DNA of 31,130 nt from the NCBI GenBank assembly GCA_905212515.1, contig CAJMEU010000010.1:1-31130 (forward strand). Reading direction: 5' to 3'. The translations under genes were made by a program, and so were the position numbers. This document shows, one piece after another, positions 22,622 through 28,940 of the stretch (positions are counted from its first letter, which is position 1; each line of letters opens with the position of its first letter). The DNA is from an uncultured Oscillospiraceae bacterium. Its GTDB lineage: Bacteria > Bacillota > Clostridia > Oscillospirales > Ruminococcaceae. A model generated the notes under the pieces. It had not been told where the DNA came from. It ran no database searches and saw nothing but the letters and a program-made list of their open reading frames with translations.

Positions 22622-23122
22622 ATGAAGCGCTTGTATCTGGTGGGCGGGCCCATGGGCGTGGGCAAAACAGCCGCCTGCCGCCGGTTGGAGCAGATGCTGC
22701 CCGCCTGCGCCTTTTTGGACGGCGACTGGTGCTGGGACATGCACCCCTTCCAGGTGACGGAGGAGACCAAGGCGCTGGTGCTGGACAATATCTGCCACGT
22801 GCTGAACAATTTTTTGGCCTGTTCCGCCTTCGAGAACGTGGTGTTTTGCTGGGTGATGCACCAGCAGGCCATTTGGGACGCCCTGGCCGCCCGCCTGTGC
22901 ACCCAGGGCTGGCAGGTGGTGCGCGCCGCGTTGGTGTGCGCCCCCGAGACCCTGCGCGCCCGGGTGGAGGGCGATGCGTCCCGCGCGCCGGACGCAGCCG
23001 CCCGCAGCCTTGCGTATCTGCCCCTGTACGGCGCCTTGGACGTGGCCCAGATCGACGTGACCGGCCTGGCCCCGGAGGGCGCTGCCCGGGCGCTGCTGGC
23101 TTTGAAAGGAGAAGACCCATGA
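22622..23122 (+). CDS. P-loop nucleotide kinase-like protein
   Basis: A 166-residue single-domain protein with the Walker A loop GGPMGVGKT at residues 8-16, then DGDWCWDMHPF, where the Asp-Gly-Asp pattern resembles the substrate and metal site of small-molecule kinases and shikimate or gluconate kinase-like proteins. Length and layout fit the AAA/P-loop kinase group seen beside MerR and GNAT genes in Firmicutes; the substrate is unknown. AAAGGGAGG precedes the ATG. The stop codon overlaps the next ATG (ATGA at 23119-23122), so a coupled downstream gene is expected, although that gene is disrupted in this sequence. Confidence 0.82.
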   Translation: MKRLYLVGGPMGVGKTAACRRLEQMLPACAFLDGDWCWDMHPFQVTEETKALVLDNICHVLNNFLACSAFENVVFCWVMHQQAIWDALAARLCTQGWQVVRAALVCAPETLRARVEGDASRAPDAAARSLAYLPLYGALDVAQIDVTGLAPEGAARALLALKGEDP

Positions 23123-23217
23123 GCCGTTTGACCCAATGGTCCGCGGGGGGGGGGGGGGGGGCGGCGCCGCGGGGGGGGCGCGGGCCGGGGGCTGCTGGTT
23201 TTTAATGGACACGAGCC
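23119..23217 (+). other. Poly-G tract and degraded 99-bp duplication
   Basis: After GAAAGGAGAAGACCC the ATG at 23119 opens MSRLTQWSAGGGGG and reaches a stop at 23205 after a run of 17 G (23145-23161) and a further G8. At 23218, 99 bases later, a diverged copy of the same start (GAGC-TGTTTGACCC against GAGC-CGTTTGACCC) begins. Upstream flanks are duplicated too (GCTGCTGG-C/T-TTT). The second copy has lost the ribosome site. This looks like a sequencing or assembly fault, with a genuine duplication as the alternative. Confidence 0.7.
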
Positions 23218-23466
23218 ATGAGCTGTTTGACCCTTGGGTCGGGGGGCGCCGGGTGGGCGCCGGACACCGCCGAGGCCCTGGCCCGCCTGGCGGAATTTGA
23301 AAACCTGGCCGAGGAACTGGCCGCCCAGCAGGAAGAGCTGAGCCGGGAGATGGCCGCCCTGCGCAAATCGGGCAAAGAGCGCTCGGTGCAGTTCCGGGAG
23401 CTGCTGGCCCAGAAGCTGGCCAACAGCCACACCCTGTCGCTGCTGCAGGCCCGGGGCCTGACTTGA
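23218..23466 (+). CDS. Small coiled-coil protein (start probably disturbed)
   Basis: Up to 82 residues from ATG 23218 to TGA. After a poor N-terminus (MSCLTLGSGGAGWAP) the sequence becomes a clean heptad-rich helix: RLAEFENLAEELAAQQEELS and so on through KERSVQFRELLAQKLANSH, typical of a small cytoplasmic coiled-coil protein. I do not recognise a family. The ATG at 23218 has no ribosome site, whereas the similar ATG at 23119 has AAAGGAG and overlaps the kinase stop. If the 99-base insertion is an error, the true gene would start at the kinase overlap. The nnrE ribosome site overlaps its end, so it belongs to the same operon. Confidence 0.62.
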   Translation: MSCLTLGSGGAGWAPDTAEALARLAEFENLAEELAAQQEELSREMAALRKSGKERSVQFRELLAQKLANSHTLSLLQARGLT

Positions 23467-23479
23467 GGAGGAACATGCC

Positions 23480-24103
23480 GTGTGTGAAGTGACTGCCGCC
23501 GGGATGAGGGCGTTGGAGCAGGCGGCCTTCGAGGCCGGGCAATCTTATCTGGATATGATGGAGCGGGCGGGCCGGGCCTCGGCCCGCGAAGCCCTGGACC
23601 TGGCGCCCGGCGCGCGCCGCTGTGTGGTGGTGTGCGGCAAGGGCAACAACGGTGGCGACGGCTTTGTGGCCGCCCGCGCCCTGTGGGAGAAAGGGCTGGA
23701 GGTGGCCCTTGTGCTGGCCGAGGGCGACGCCGTGACGCCCGATGCGGCCGAAAACCAGCGCCGGGCCGCCGCGCTGGGCATCCCCTGCCTTCCCTTGGCC
23801 GCGGATACGGCGGCCGCCCTGCTGGACCGGGCCGACGTGGTGCTGGACGCGCTGTACGGCACGGGGTTCCACGGCGCTTTGCGCCCGGCCGGGGCCTTGG
23901 CCGCCCGCCTGATGAACGGCTGCCCGGCCCCCGTACTGGCCCTGGACGTGCCCAGCGGCGTGGCCTGCGACACCGGCGAGGCCGCGCCCGGCGCGGTGCG
24001 GGCCGCGCGCACCGTCACCTTTCACGCGGCGAAGCCCTGCCACCGCCTGTGCCCCGCCCACTGCGGCGCGGTGCGCGTGGCGCCCATTTTTACCAGCCTG
24101 TAA
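23480..24103 (+). CDS. nnrE: NAD(P)H-hydrate epimerase (YjeF N-domain)
   Basis: A 207-residue protein that epimerises damaged, hydrated NAD(P)H so that it can be repaired. It begins MCEVTAAGMRALEQAAFEAG, followed by MMERAGRASA, then VVVCGKGNNGGDGFVAARAL (the YjeF N-domain nucleotide motif), DVVLDALYGTGFHGALRP and LALDVPSGVACDTGE, with TVTFHAAKPCH near the end. The ADP-dependent dehydratase domain (NnrD), often fused to it, is absent here and must be elsewhere. The start is GTG at 23480 after GAGGAGG; an ATG at 23475 is out of frame and closes after five codons. Last gene of the merR-side cluster, followed by a hairpin array and terminator. Confidence 0.92.
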   Translation: MCEVTAAGMRALEQAAFEAGQSYLDMMERAGRASAREALDLAPGARRCVVVCGKGNNGGDGFVAARALWEKGLEVALVLAEGDAVTPDAAENQRRAAALGIPCLPLAADTAAALLDRADVVLDALYGTGFHGALRPAGALAARLMNGCPAPVLALDVPSGVACDTGEAAPGAVRAARTVTFHAAKPCHRLCPAHCGAVRVAPIFTSL

Positions 24104-24159
24104 CCGCCGGGGCGGCGAAGGCGCGTTGGCGCAAGGAACCATTGCCCCCGGAAGGCAAC

Positions 24160-24420
24160 GTCCACGCAGTGCGGCGGGCTGGCCGCTTGTCCGGTTTCGC
24201 GCAGCGAAATGGCGCGCCTCATCCTGCGCGGCAAGGGCGGCGTTTGTGAGCTGGGGCCCCGGCAAATTTCATTTGCTGGGTGCGAACAAGGGCCGCCGCA
24301 GTGCGGCGGGCCAGCCGCCTGTCCGGTCGCGCAAGCGATGGCGGCAATGCTTTTTGCCGCCAAGGACACGGCGTTTGTGAGCAGGGCCCCGGCAAATTTC
24401 ATTTGCCGGGTGCGAACAAG
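24160..24420 (+). repeat. Second hairpin array with 130-bp tandem period
   Basis: Follows nnrE. The string GGCAAATTTCATTTG occurs at 24261 and again at 24391 (130 bp apart), and GCAGTGCGGCGGG at 24166 and 24298 (132 bp). Hairpins include TTTCGC-gca-GCGAAA (24195-24209), TGGCGGCAA-N6-TTGCCGCCA (24339-24362) and CCCGGCAAAT-ttc-ATTTGCCGGG (24388-24410). Shared blocks with 19330-19483 include CCTCATCCTGCGCGGCAAGG and CGGGTGCGAACAAGGGCC. No credible coding frame. Confidence 0.85.
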
Positions 24421-24451
24421 GGCCGGCCCGGCGGCTTTGGAAAAGATATGA

Positions 24452-24486
24452 AAAAAGCCCGGCGGCCCTGAGGGATCGCCGGGCTT
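24452..24486. terminator. Bidirectional terminator
   Basis: GCCCGGCG (24457-24464) pairs with CGCCGGGC (24477-24484), with a further CCC/GGG near the loop and A6/T5 flanks. It closes the second hairpin array and also the S74-chaperone gene on the minus strand. It is a diverged relative of the 13343 and 19521 terminators. Confidence 0.82.
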
Positions 24487-24597
24487 TTTGAGCGCACTGG
24501 ACGCCAAGCCGCCTCAAGGCGACGGTTTCTTCCGTCCATCTGCCTTTGCCGCCCCGGCGTTCTTTGCCACCCTGGGCCCGGAGGGCGAAAAGCAGTT

Positions 24598-25521
24598 TTA
24601 TCGACCCTCCAGCTGCTGTTCCAGCAGTGCCAGGCGGGCGCGGCATTCGTCGCGGTCCCGTAGGAGCTGCTGCACGCAGGCCACCAGCGGCGCGATGAAC
24701 TCCTCGTACCGCAGGCCGTAATCGAACGCGCCCTCGATGAGGGCGCCCCCGGGGCCGCGGCGGGGCGCGCGTACAAACCCGGCGAACTCTTTGTCCGGGA
24801 TGCCGCACAGCGTCATGGCCCGCTCCACATCCTGGGCGATCAGCCCCCAATGGCGGCGGCCGCTGGCGCCGTCGTTCAGTTTATAAGTCACGGGCAGCAG
24901 CTCGGCCACGAATTTTTGAGCCGTGGGGCCGTCCAGCTGCCGGATGCTGTTTTTGGCCTGCCGGTCCGACGTGCTGATGCTGCCCGTGGCCGCGTACACC
25001 GTGCTGTACCGCGCGCCGGACGCGCCCAGGGCGGTGGCGTTGTCCGCGGCCGGTTTCAGGCTGGAGGCGCCGCCCACCGTCAGGCTGCCGTCCGCGCCGG
25101 CCAGCGTCACCCGGCCCACGCCGAAGCTGCCCCGGGCCGCCTTGTCGGCCTCCACGCAGTGGTCGTAGGCGTACAGCGTGATGCCGCCCTGTCCGCCCGA
25201 GGCAAAGTGGAACGTGCCGTCGGCCGTGTCCACGGACGGGGTCAGGTCCAGGGAAAATTCGTTGAGGGTGGAGGCGTCCGCCGCGCGCACTTTTTCCGCC
25301 GTGGCCGCCACCGAGGCCCGGGCCGCTTTGTCCGCGTCAAAGGCTTTGGAGGCCGTGGAGGCCGTAGCGGCCAGATCCACCTTGCTGATAGGCTGGCCGT
25401 GCTGGTTGCCTGCGAACACCGTGCCGTCCTTGGCCACGGCCAGCTCGCCGTAGGGCAGGACGGCCGGTTCACGTGCGTCGCCCACCTGCCGGTAATGTTT
25501 GATGCTTCCTTTTTTCGCCAT
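24598..25521 (-). CDS. Tail-spike/fibre-like protein with C-terminal S74 intramolecular chaperone
   Basis: A 307-residue protein. The N-terminal part (KHYRQVGDAREPAVLPYGEL, then AVAKDGTVFAGNQHGQPI) resembles phage tail-fibre and appendage repeats. Residues 55-85 are an Ala-rich helical stretch, and 150-180 (LGASGARYSTVYAATG) is the standard lead into an S74 domain. The chaperone domain starts at STSDRQAKNSI with the autocleavage dyad Ser185-Lys190, then KFVAELLPVTYKLND, HWGLIAQDVE and a C-terminal coiled coil. Such domains trimerise the fibre and then cut themselves off. No other phage gene is nearby, so it is an orphan. GGAAAGGAGG precedes the ATG at 25521. Confidence 0.88.
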   Translation of the reverse strand: MAKKGSIKHYRQVGDAREPAVLPYGELAVAKDGTVFAGNQHGQPISKVDLAATASTASKAFDADKAARASVAATAEKVRAADASTLNEFSLDLTPSVDTADGTFHFASGGQGGITLYAYDHCVEADKAARGSFGVGRVTLAGADGSLTVGGASSLKPAADNATALGASGARYSTVYAATGSISTSDRQAKNSIRQLDGPTAQKFVAELLPVTYKLNDGASGRRHWGLIAQDVERAMTLCGIPDKEFAGFVRAPRRGPGGALIEGAFDYGLRYEEFIAPLVACVQQLLRDRDECRARLALLEQQLEGR

Positions 25522-25742
25522 TCTTTCCTCCTTTCCGCCGTGGCCTACGCGCGGGATGCGGCCCGCGCGGCGGTTTTTCGGCACTTTTACCATACCATGG
25601 CCCGGGGGGCGCGGTCAACGGATCGCCTTGCGCTATTTTCCATTTTATTCCATTTCAAAAGGACAAATCGGGACGTTTTTCCCGCCTTGCCGGGGCACCC
25701 TAAAGGCAGGCGGCGGCGCCCGCGAAAATCTGCAAAAAAATG

Positions 25743-25771
25743 TTGACAAACCCGCATTTTGCCTATATAAT
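25743..25771 (+). promoter_or_regulatory. tRNA operon promoter (perfect consensus)
   Basis: TTGACA (25743-25748) and TATAAT (25766-25771) at exactly 17 bp, 33 bases before tRNA-Met. The region 25522-25742 between this promoter and the S74 gene start holds no recognised gene. Confidence 0.93.
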
Positions 25772-25803
25772 GTTAAATGCGCTGTTGAAGACGGCGCTGA
25801 TAT

Positions 25804-25880
25804 GGCGGTATAGCTCAGTTGGCTAGAGCATTCGGTTCATACCCGAAGTGTCACCGGTTCGAATCCAGTTACCGCTACCA
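25804..25880 (+). tRNA. tRNA-Met (anticodon CAT)
   Basis: Seventy-seven bases with acceptor GGCGGTA/TACCGCT (a G-U first pair), D arm TAGCTCAGTTGGCTAGAGCA, anticodon stem-loop TTCGG-TTCATAC-CCGAA and encoded CCA. The paired first base and ordinary D arm indicate elongator rather than initiator; an Ile2-type CAT tRNA is possible. The T stem ACCGG/CCAGT has one C-A mismatch. Confidence 0.92.
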
Positions 25881-25886
25881 CAATGC

Positions 25887-25963
25887 AGGGTTTTGCTGAA
25901 GGCTGCGCGGTGTCGGCTGCAATCGCGGCTGGCGGGTTGCCACGAAGCGTCCAGCAAAACCTT
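25887..25963. other. Inverted repeat between the two tRNA genes
   Basis: GGTTTTGCTG (25889-25898) and CAGCAAAACC (25952-25961) form a perfect 10-bp stem around 53 bases, in the spacer between tRNA-Met and tRNA-Glu. No T-run follows, so read-through into tRNA-Glu is expected; it may be a processing structure. Confidence 0.5.
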
Positions 25964-25972
25964 GTGTTCTAT

Positions 25973-26047
25973 GGCCCGATGGTCAAGCGGTTAAGACACC
26001 GCCCTTTCACGGCGGAATCCCGGGTTCGATTCCCGGTCGGGTCACCA
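25973..26047 (+). tRNA. tRNA-Glu (anticodon TTC)
   Basis: Seventy-five bases with acceptor GGCCCGA/TCGGGTC, anticodon stem-loop CCGCC-CTTTCAC-GGCGG, T arm CCGGG-TTCGATT-CCCGG and encoded CCA. It is co-transcribed with tRNA-Met from the 25743 promoter. Confidence 0.96.
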
Positions 26048-26052
26048 TACAG

Positions 26053-26096
26053 AAAACCGCGCAGTTATGCCGTGAACGGCTTGGCTGCGCGGTTTT
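26053..26096. terminator. tRNA operon terminator, bidirectional
   Basis: AAAACCGCGCAG (26053-26064) pairs with CTGCGCGGTTTT (26085-26096), enclosing GCCGT-ga-ACGGC. T7 follows on the plus strand, and the minus side can end the PH-like gene. Confidence 0.87.
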
Positions 26097-26112
26097 TTTC
26101 AAACGGCTATTT

Positions 26113-26490
26113 CTATTTCAACACAAAGCCGCTGATGATTTTACAAATTGCCGCTACGTCGGCATTGCTGGTGAACTCAAACTTCACTTTGCCCAGCCCG
26201 CTGAACCACAGTTCCAGTTCGCTGTCCAGGTCCAAAACGCCCGCGGTTTCGACGGAAAAACTTTGTATTTTGCTGTAGGGCAAAGAGGTGAAGTCTTTTT
26301 TCCTGCCGGTAATGCCCTGTACGTTGACCGCAAAAATACGTTTATTGGTAAATACCACGCCGTCACGGACCGACTGAAAAGATTGGATAATTTCTTCCCC
26401 TTCAATAAACATGGGGGCAATCATTCCTGAAAAAGTATTGTCCGCCACTGGCCTCAGTTTTAGATAATTTGCGTTTTGGAAATCGATCAT
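26113..26490 (-). CDS. PH-domain-like protein
   Basis: A 125-residue single-domain protein of the bacterial pleckstrin-homology-like group (PF08000, YvbH-type). Motifs are GEEIIQSFQSVRDGVVFTNK, RIFAVNVQGITGRKKDFTSL, PYSKIQSFSVETAG, and a C-terminal helix DVAAICKIISGFVL that closes the barrel. The function of this family is not established. The ATG at 26490 follows CAGGAGGGAG; 16 upstream in-frame codons lack support. The gene is visibly less GC-rich than most of the window, which may point to a different origin. It has its own promoter. Confidence 0.87.
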   Translation of the reverse strand: MIDFQNANYLKLRPVADNTFSGMIAPMFIEGEEIIQSFQSVRDGVVFTNKRIFAVNVQGITGRKKDFTSLPYSKIQSFSVETAGVLDLDSELELWFSGLGKVKFEFTSNADVAAICKIISGFVLK

Positions 26491-26550
26491 GCAAGCTCCC
26501 TCCTGATTGTGATTTTTGCAGCTTGTTTTCCGCTGCATGGCTCTGCGTTT

Positions 26551-26579
26551 ATTTTATCATTATTTTTAAACTTGCACAA
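26551..26579 (-). promoter_or_regulatory. Promoter of the PH-like gene
   Basis: Minus-strand TTGTGC (26579-26574) and TAAAAT (26556-26551), 17 bp apart, about 60 bases before the start codon in an AT-rich stretch. Confidence 0.55.
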
Positions 26580-26606
26580 GAAACTGCTGCAAACTTGCAA
26601 AAAAGC

Positions 26607-26632
26607 CAGCCCCCGGATTTTTCCGGGGGCTG
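26607..26632. terminator. Bidirectional terminator
   Basis: CAGCCCCCGG (26607-26616) pairs with CCGGGGGCTG (26623-26632), with A and T runs on both sides. It ends the XRE-DUF6514 transcript. Confidence 0.9.
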
Positions 26633-26652
26633 ATTTTTTTTGCGGCAGACGG

Positions 26653-26880
26653 TCACAGCAGATCCTCCACCACGCATTGCAGATGGACCGGCTCCACCTG
26701 GCCGCTTGTACAGCGGCAGGCGATGAGCGCGGCCTTGCCTTCGTCGGGCGAGACATCCGGCAGGAACGCCACCTGCCTGTTCCCCTGTACCGTACATTCG
26801 AACGCCGCAATGCCGAAGGAACGGTACGCCCCCAAATGGGCGGAGCGCAAAGACTGCTCAACGGGCAGATACAGGAACAT
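26653..26880 (-). CDS. DUF6514-like small protein
   Basis: Seventy-five residues, MFLYLPVEQSLRSAHLGAYR, then SFGIAAFECTVQGNRQVAFL and PDVSPDEGKAALIACRCTSG, ending QVEPVHLQCVVEDLL. The layout (YGIAA-like strand, PDVSPD, HLxxVVEDxL end) matches small DUF6514-type proteins of Clostridia, found beside XRE regulators. The function is unknown. The start ATG at 26880 has AGGAGGT upstream and lies inside the end of the XRE gene (23-base overlap), so translation is coupled. Confidence 0.8.
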   Translation of the reverse strand: MFLYLPVEQSLRSAHLGAYRSFGIAAFECTVQGNRQVAFLPDVSPDEGKAALIACRCTSGQVEPVHLQCVVEDLL

Positions 26881-27118
26881 GAAGGCCGACCTCCTGTGCA
26901 AATTTTGCCGGATCAATGTCCAAAACAGCCATAAAGTGGATGGTGTCCAGCCAATTGGGATTCGCCTTGCCCTGCTCCAGGGCTTCGATCCAGCGCCGGG
27001 AACGGCCCACCACTTCCGCAAGCTGCTCTTGGGTGAGACCCTTGGCGCCGCGCCCGCGGCGGATGGCGGCGCTCCACGCGTCGCGGTCCGCCTGGTTGGG
27101 TTTTCGTTTGGTTGGCAT
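26858..27118 (-). CDS. XRE-family helix-turn-helix regulator
   Basis: An 86-residue DNA-binding protein consisting mainly of one HTH: IRRGRGAKGLTQEQLAEVVG, then RSRRWIEALEQGKANPNWLD and TIHFMAVLDIDPAKFAQEVG. This is the classical Cro/C1 five-helix fold. The N-terminus is rich in Lys and Arg. It overlaps the DUF6514-like gene, which fits a regulator with its partner. Upstream, the palindrome GGATATCC (27153-27160) and the repeated GAAGGA/TCCTTC elements could be its own operator. The ribosome site is GAAGGAA. Confidence 0.9.
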   Translation of the reverse strand: MPTKRKPNQADRDAWSAAIRRGRGAKGLTQEQLAEVVGRSRRWIEALEQGKANPNWLDTIHFMAVLDIDPAKFAQEVGLHVPVSAR

Positions 27119-27278
27119 GATGATTCCTTCTAGAAATATATTCCAATAGGAAGGATATCCCTTATTTTATCACATTTCCAGGAACGCAGCGTTCTCATGG
27201 GCGAAAATGTCGAGTTTTGTCGCTTATGCCGGGGCCAAAATATGCCGGGCCGGAGCGTTCTGCCGTGCTTTTCCCCTT

Positions 27279-27515
27279 TTACAGTAAGAATAAGCCCAGG
27301 ATCTGCAGCAGCGCGCCCACGCAGATACAGGCAAGGCCCGCCAAAACGTGGCTGCGCTGGGCCCGGGCGCTTTTCAGCTGCCGGCCGCGGCTGAGCCGGC
27401 GGCGTATCTCCTGCAGCAGCTGGGCGTCGGTTTTGGCCACGATGTCCCACAGGGACCAGACCGTGCCCCCGGTGGCCAGCAGCACGCCCAACACGGAGAT
27501 CACCTTTCCCGCCAT
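27279..27515 (-). CDS. Small two-span membrane protein
   Basis: A 78-residue protein beginning MAGKVISVLGVLLATGGTVW, with a second hydrophobic helix near the C-terminus (VLAGLACICVGALLQILGLF) and between them a basic, polar loop (QEIRRRLSRGRQLKSARAQR). The two-helix hairpin with a positively charged loop suggests a small inner-membrane protein with the loop in the cytoplasm. I recognise no family. The ATG at 27515 follows GGGGGAGA. It lies between the XRE pair and serS; no clear promoter was found. The 155 bases between its stop and the XRE promoter region hold no gene. Confidence 0.68.
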   Translation of the reverse strand: MAGKVISVLGVLLATGGTVWSLWDIVAKTDAQLLQEIRRRLSRGRQLKSARAQRSHVLAGLACICVGALLQILGLFLL

Positions 27516-27591
27516 TTTGTTCTCCCCCTTCCCCTTTGCTTCCGCCGCTATTTTTCCCATCTGCGCGGGGAAAAACCTTGTGGGACAAAAG

Positions 27592-27636
27592 AAAGCCCCG
27601 GCGATCGACGCGTGTGGACGCGGCCGCCGGGGCTTT
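27592..27636. terminator. serS terminator
   Basis: AAAGCCCCGGCG (27592-27603) pairs perfectly with CGCCGGGGCTTT (27625-27636) and encloses CGCG-tgtgga-CGCG. On the minus strand it follows serS and ends in CTTTCTTTTG. Confidence 0.85.
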
Positions 27637-27659
27637 TTTATGATGATCGGGGACGGGGT

Positions 27660-28940
27660 TCAGCGGATCTCCGCCTTGCCGCCCATATAGGGGCGCAGCA
27701 CTTCGGGGATGGCGATGCTGCCGTCGGCCCGCATGTTGTTCTCCAAAAAGGCGATGAGCATGCGAGGCGGGGCCACCACGGTGTTGTTCAGCGTGTGGGG
27801 CAGGTAGTTTTTGCCGTCCTCCCCTTTCACGCGGATCTTCAGGCGGCGGCTTTGGGCTTCGCCCAGGTTGGAGCAGCTGCACACCTCGAAATATTTCTGC
27901 TGACGGGGGCTCCAGGCTTCGATGTCGCAGCTTTTCACCTTCAGGTCGGCCAGGTCGCCGCTGCAGCATTCCAGCTGGCGCACGGGGATATCCAGGCTGC
28001 GGAACAGCTCCACGCTGTAGCGCCACATTTTTTCATACCAGTCCATGGACTCCTCGGGGCGGCACAGCACGATCATCTCCTGCTTTTCAAACTGGTGGAT
28101 GCGGTACACGCCCCGCTCCTCCAGGCCGTGGGCGCCCTTTTCCTTGCGGAAGCAGGGGCTGTAGCTGGTCAGGGTCAGGGGCAGCTGGGCCTCGGGGATG
28201 CGCTGGTCCACGAAGCGGCCGATCATGGTGTGCTCGGACGTGCCGATGAGGTACAGGTCCTCGCCTTCAATCTTGTACATCATGGCGTCCATTTCCGGGA
28301 AGCTCATCACGCCCTGTACCACCGCGCCGTGCATCATGAAGGGCGGGATGACATAGGTGAAGCCCTTGCCGATCATGAAATCGCGGGCATAGGCCAGCAC
28401 GGCCTCGTGCAGACGGGCCACGTCGCCCAGCAGGTAGTAAAAGCCGTTGCCGGCCACCCGGCGGGCGCTGTCCAGGTCGATGCCGTGGAGGCGCTCCATG
28501 ATCTCGGTGTGATAGGGGATGTCGAAATCCGGCACCGTGGGCTCGCCGAAGCGCTGCACCTCCACGTTGCAGCTGTCGTCCGGGCCGAAGGGCACGCTGG
28601 GGTCGATGATGTTGGGGATGGTGAGCATGATCTCCCGCACGCGGGCGGCCAGCTCTTCCTCCTGGGCCTCCAGCTCTTTCAGGCGGTCGGCCTGGCCGGT
28701 GACCTGGCGTTTTACCTCTTCGGCCTCCTCTTTTTTGCCCTGGGCCATCAGGGCGCCGATGCTTTTGCTCAGCTTGTTGCGCTGGGCGCGCAGGGCCTCG
28801 GCCTCGGCGATGGCCGCGCGGTATGCCGCGTCTTTTTCAATGACTTCATCCACCAGGGGCAGTTTGGCGTCCTGGAATTTCTTTTTGATGTTCTCTTTCA
28901 CCGCGTCGGGGTTTTCACGCACGAATCTGATGTCTAACAT
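27660..28940 (-). CDS. serS: Seryl-tRNA synthetase
   Basis: A 426-residue class II aminoacyl-tRNA synthetase. It begins MLDIRFVRENPDAVKENIKK, followed by the long antiparallel coiled-coil arm (residues about 30-105) that binds the long variable arm of tRNA-Ser. Motif 2 is CFRKEKGAHGLEERGVYRIH and motif 3 is PPRMLIAFLENNMRADGSI. Length is normal. The start codon directly follows the parB stop (TGA-ATG), and its ribosome site AAGGAGAG lies inside parB, so translation is coupled. There is no T-box upstream, unlike many Firmicutes serS genes; expression would follow parAB. The tRNA-Ser(CGA) substrate gene is also in this window. Confidence 0.97.
   Translation of the reverse strand: MLDIRFVRENPDAVKENIKKKFQDAKLPLVDEVIEKDAAYRAAIAEAEALRAQRNKLSKSIGALMAQGKKEEAEEVKRQVTGQADRLKELEAQEEELAARVREIMLTIPNIIDPSVPFGPDDSCNVEVQRFGEPTVPDFDIPYHTEIMERLHGIDLDSARRVAGNGFYYLLGDVARLHEAVLAYARDFMIGKGFTYVIPPFMMHGAVVQGVMSFPEMDAMMYKIEGEDLYLIGTSEHTMIGRFVDQRIPEAQLPLTLTSYSPCFRKEKGAHGLEERGVYRIHQFEKQEMIVLCRPEESMDWYEKMWRYSVELFRSLDIPVRQLECCSGDLADLKVKSCDIEAWSPRQQKYFEVCSCSNLGEAQSRRLKIRVKGEDGKNYLPHTLNNTVVAPPRMLIAFLENNMRADGSIAIPEVLRPYMGGKAEIR

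Noticed and set aside
23145..23161. Phase-variable contingency tract
   Set aside because: The run is followed by more G-rich mixed sequence and a mutated copy of the gene start; the gene is not a surface protein; a read or assembly fault explains it better.
19135..24486. CRISPR array
   Set aside because: The repeats are palindromic and adjacent, with no constant-length unique spacers and no cas genes.
24022..24850. Minus-strand frames across the second array
   Set aside because: They are products of the repeat DNA and overlap the terminator and real genes on either side.
24598..26047. Prophage or integrative element at the tRNA genes
   Set aside because: Only one phage-like protein is present; no integrase, no direct repeat of a tRNA 3' end, and no structural or lysis genes were found.
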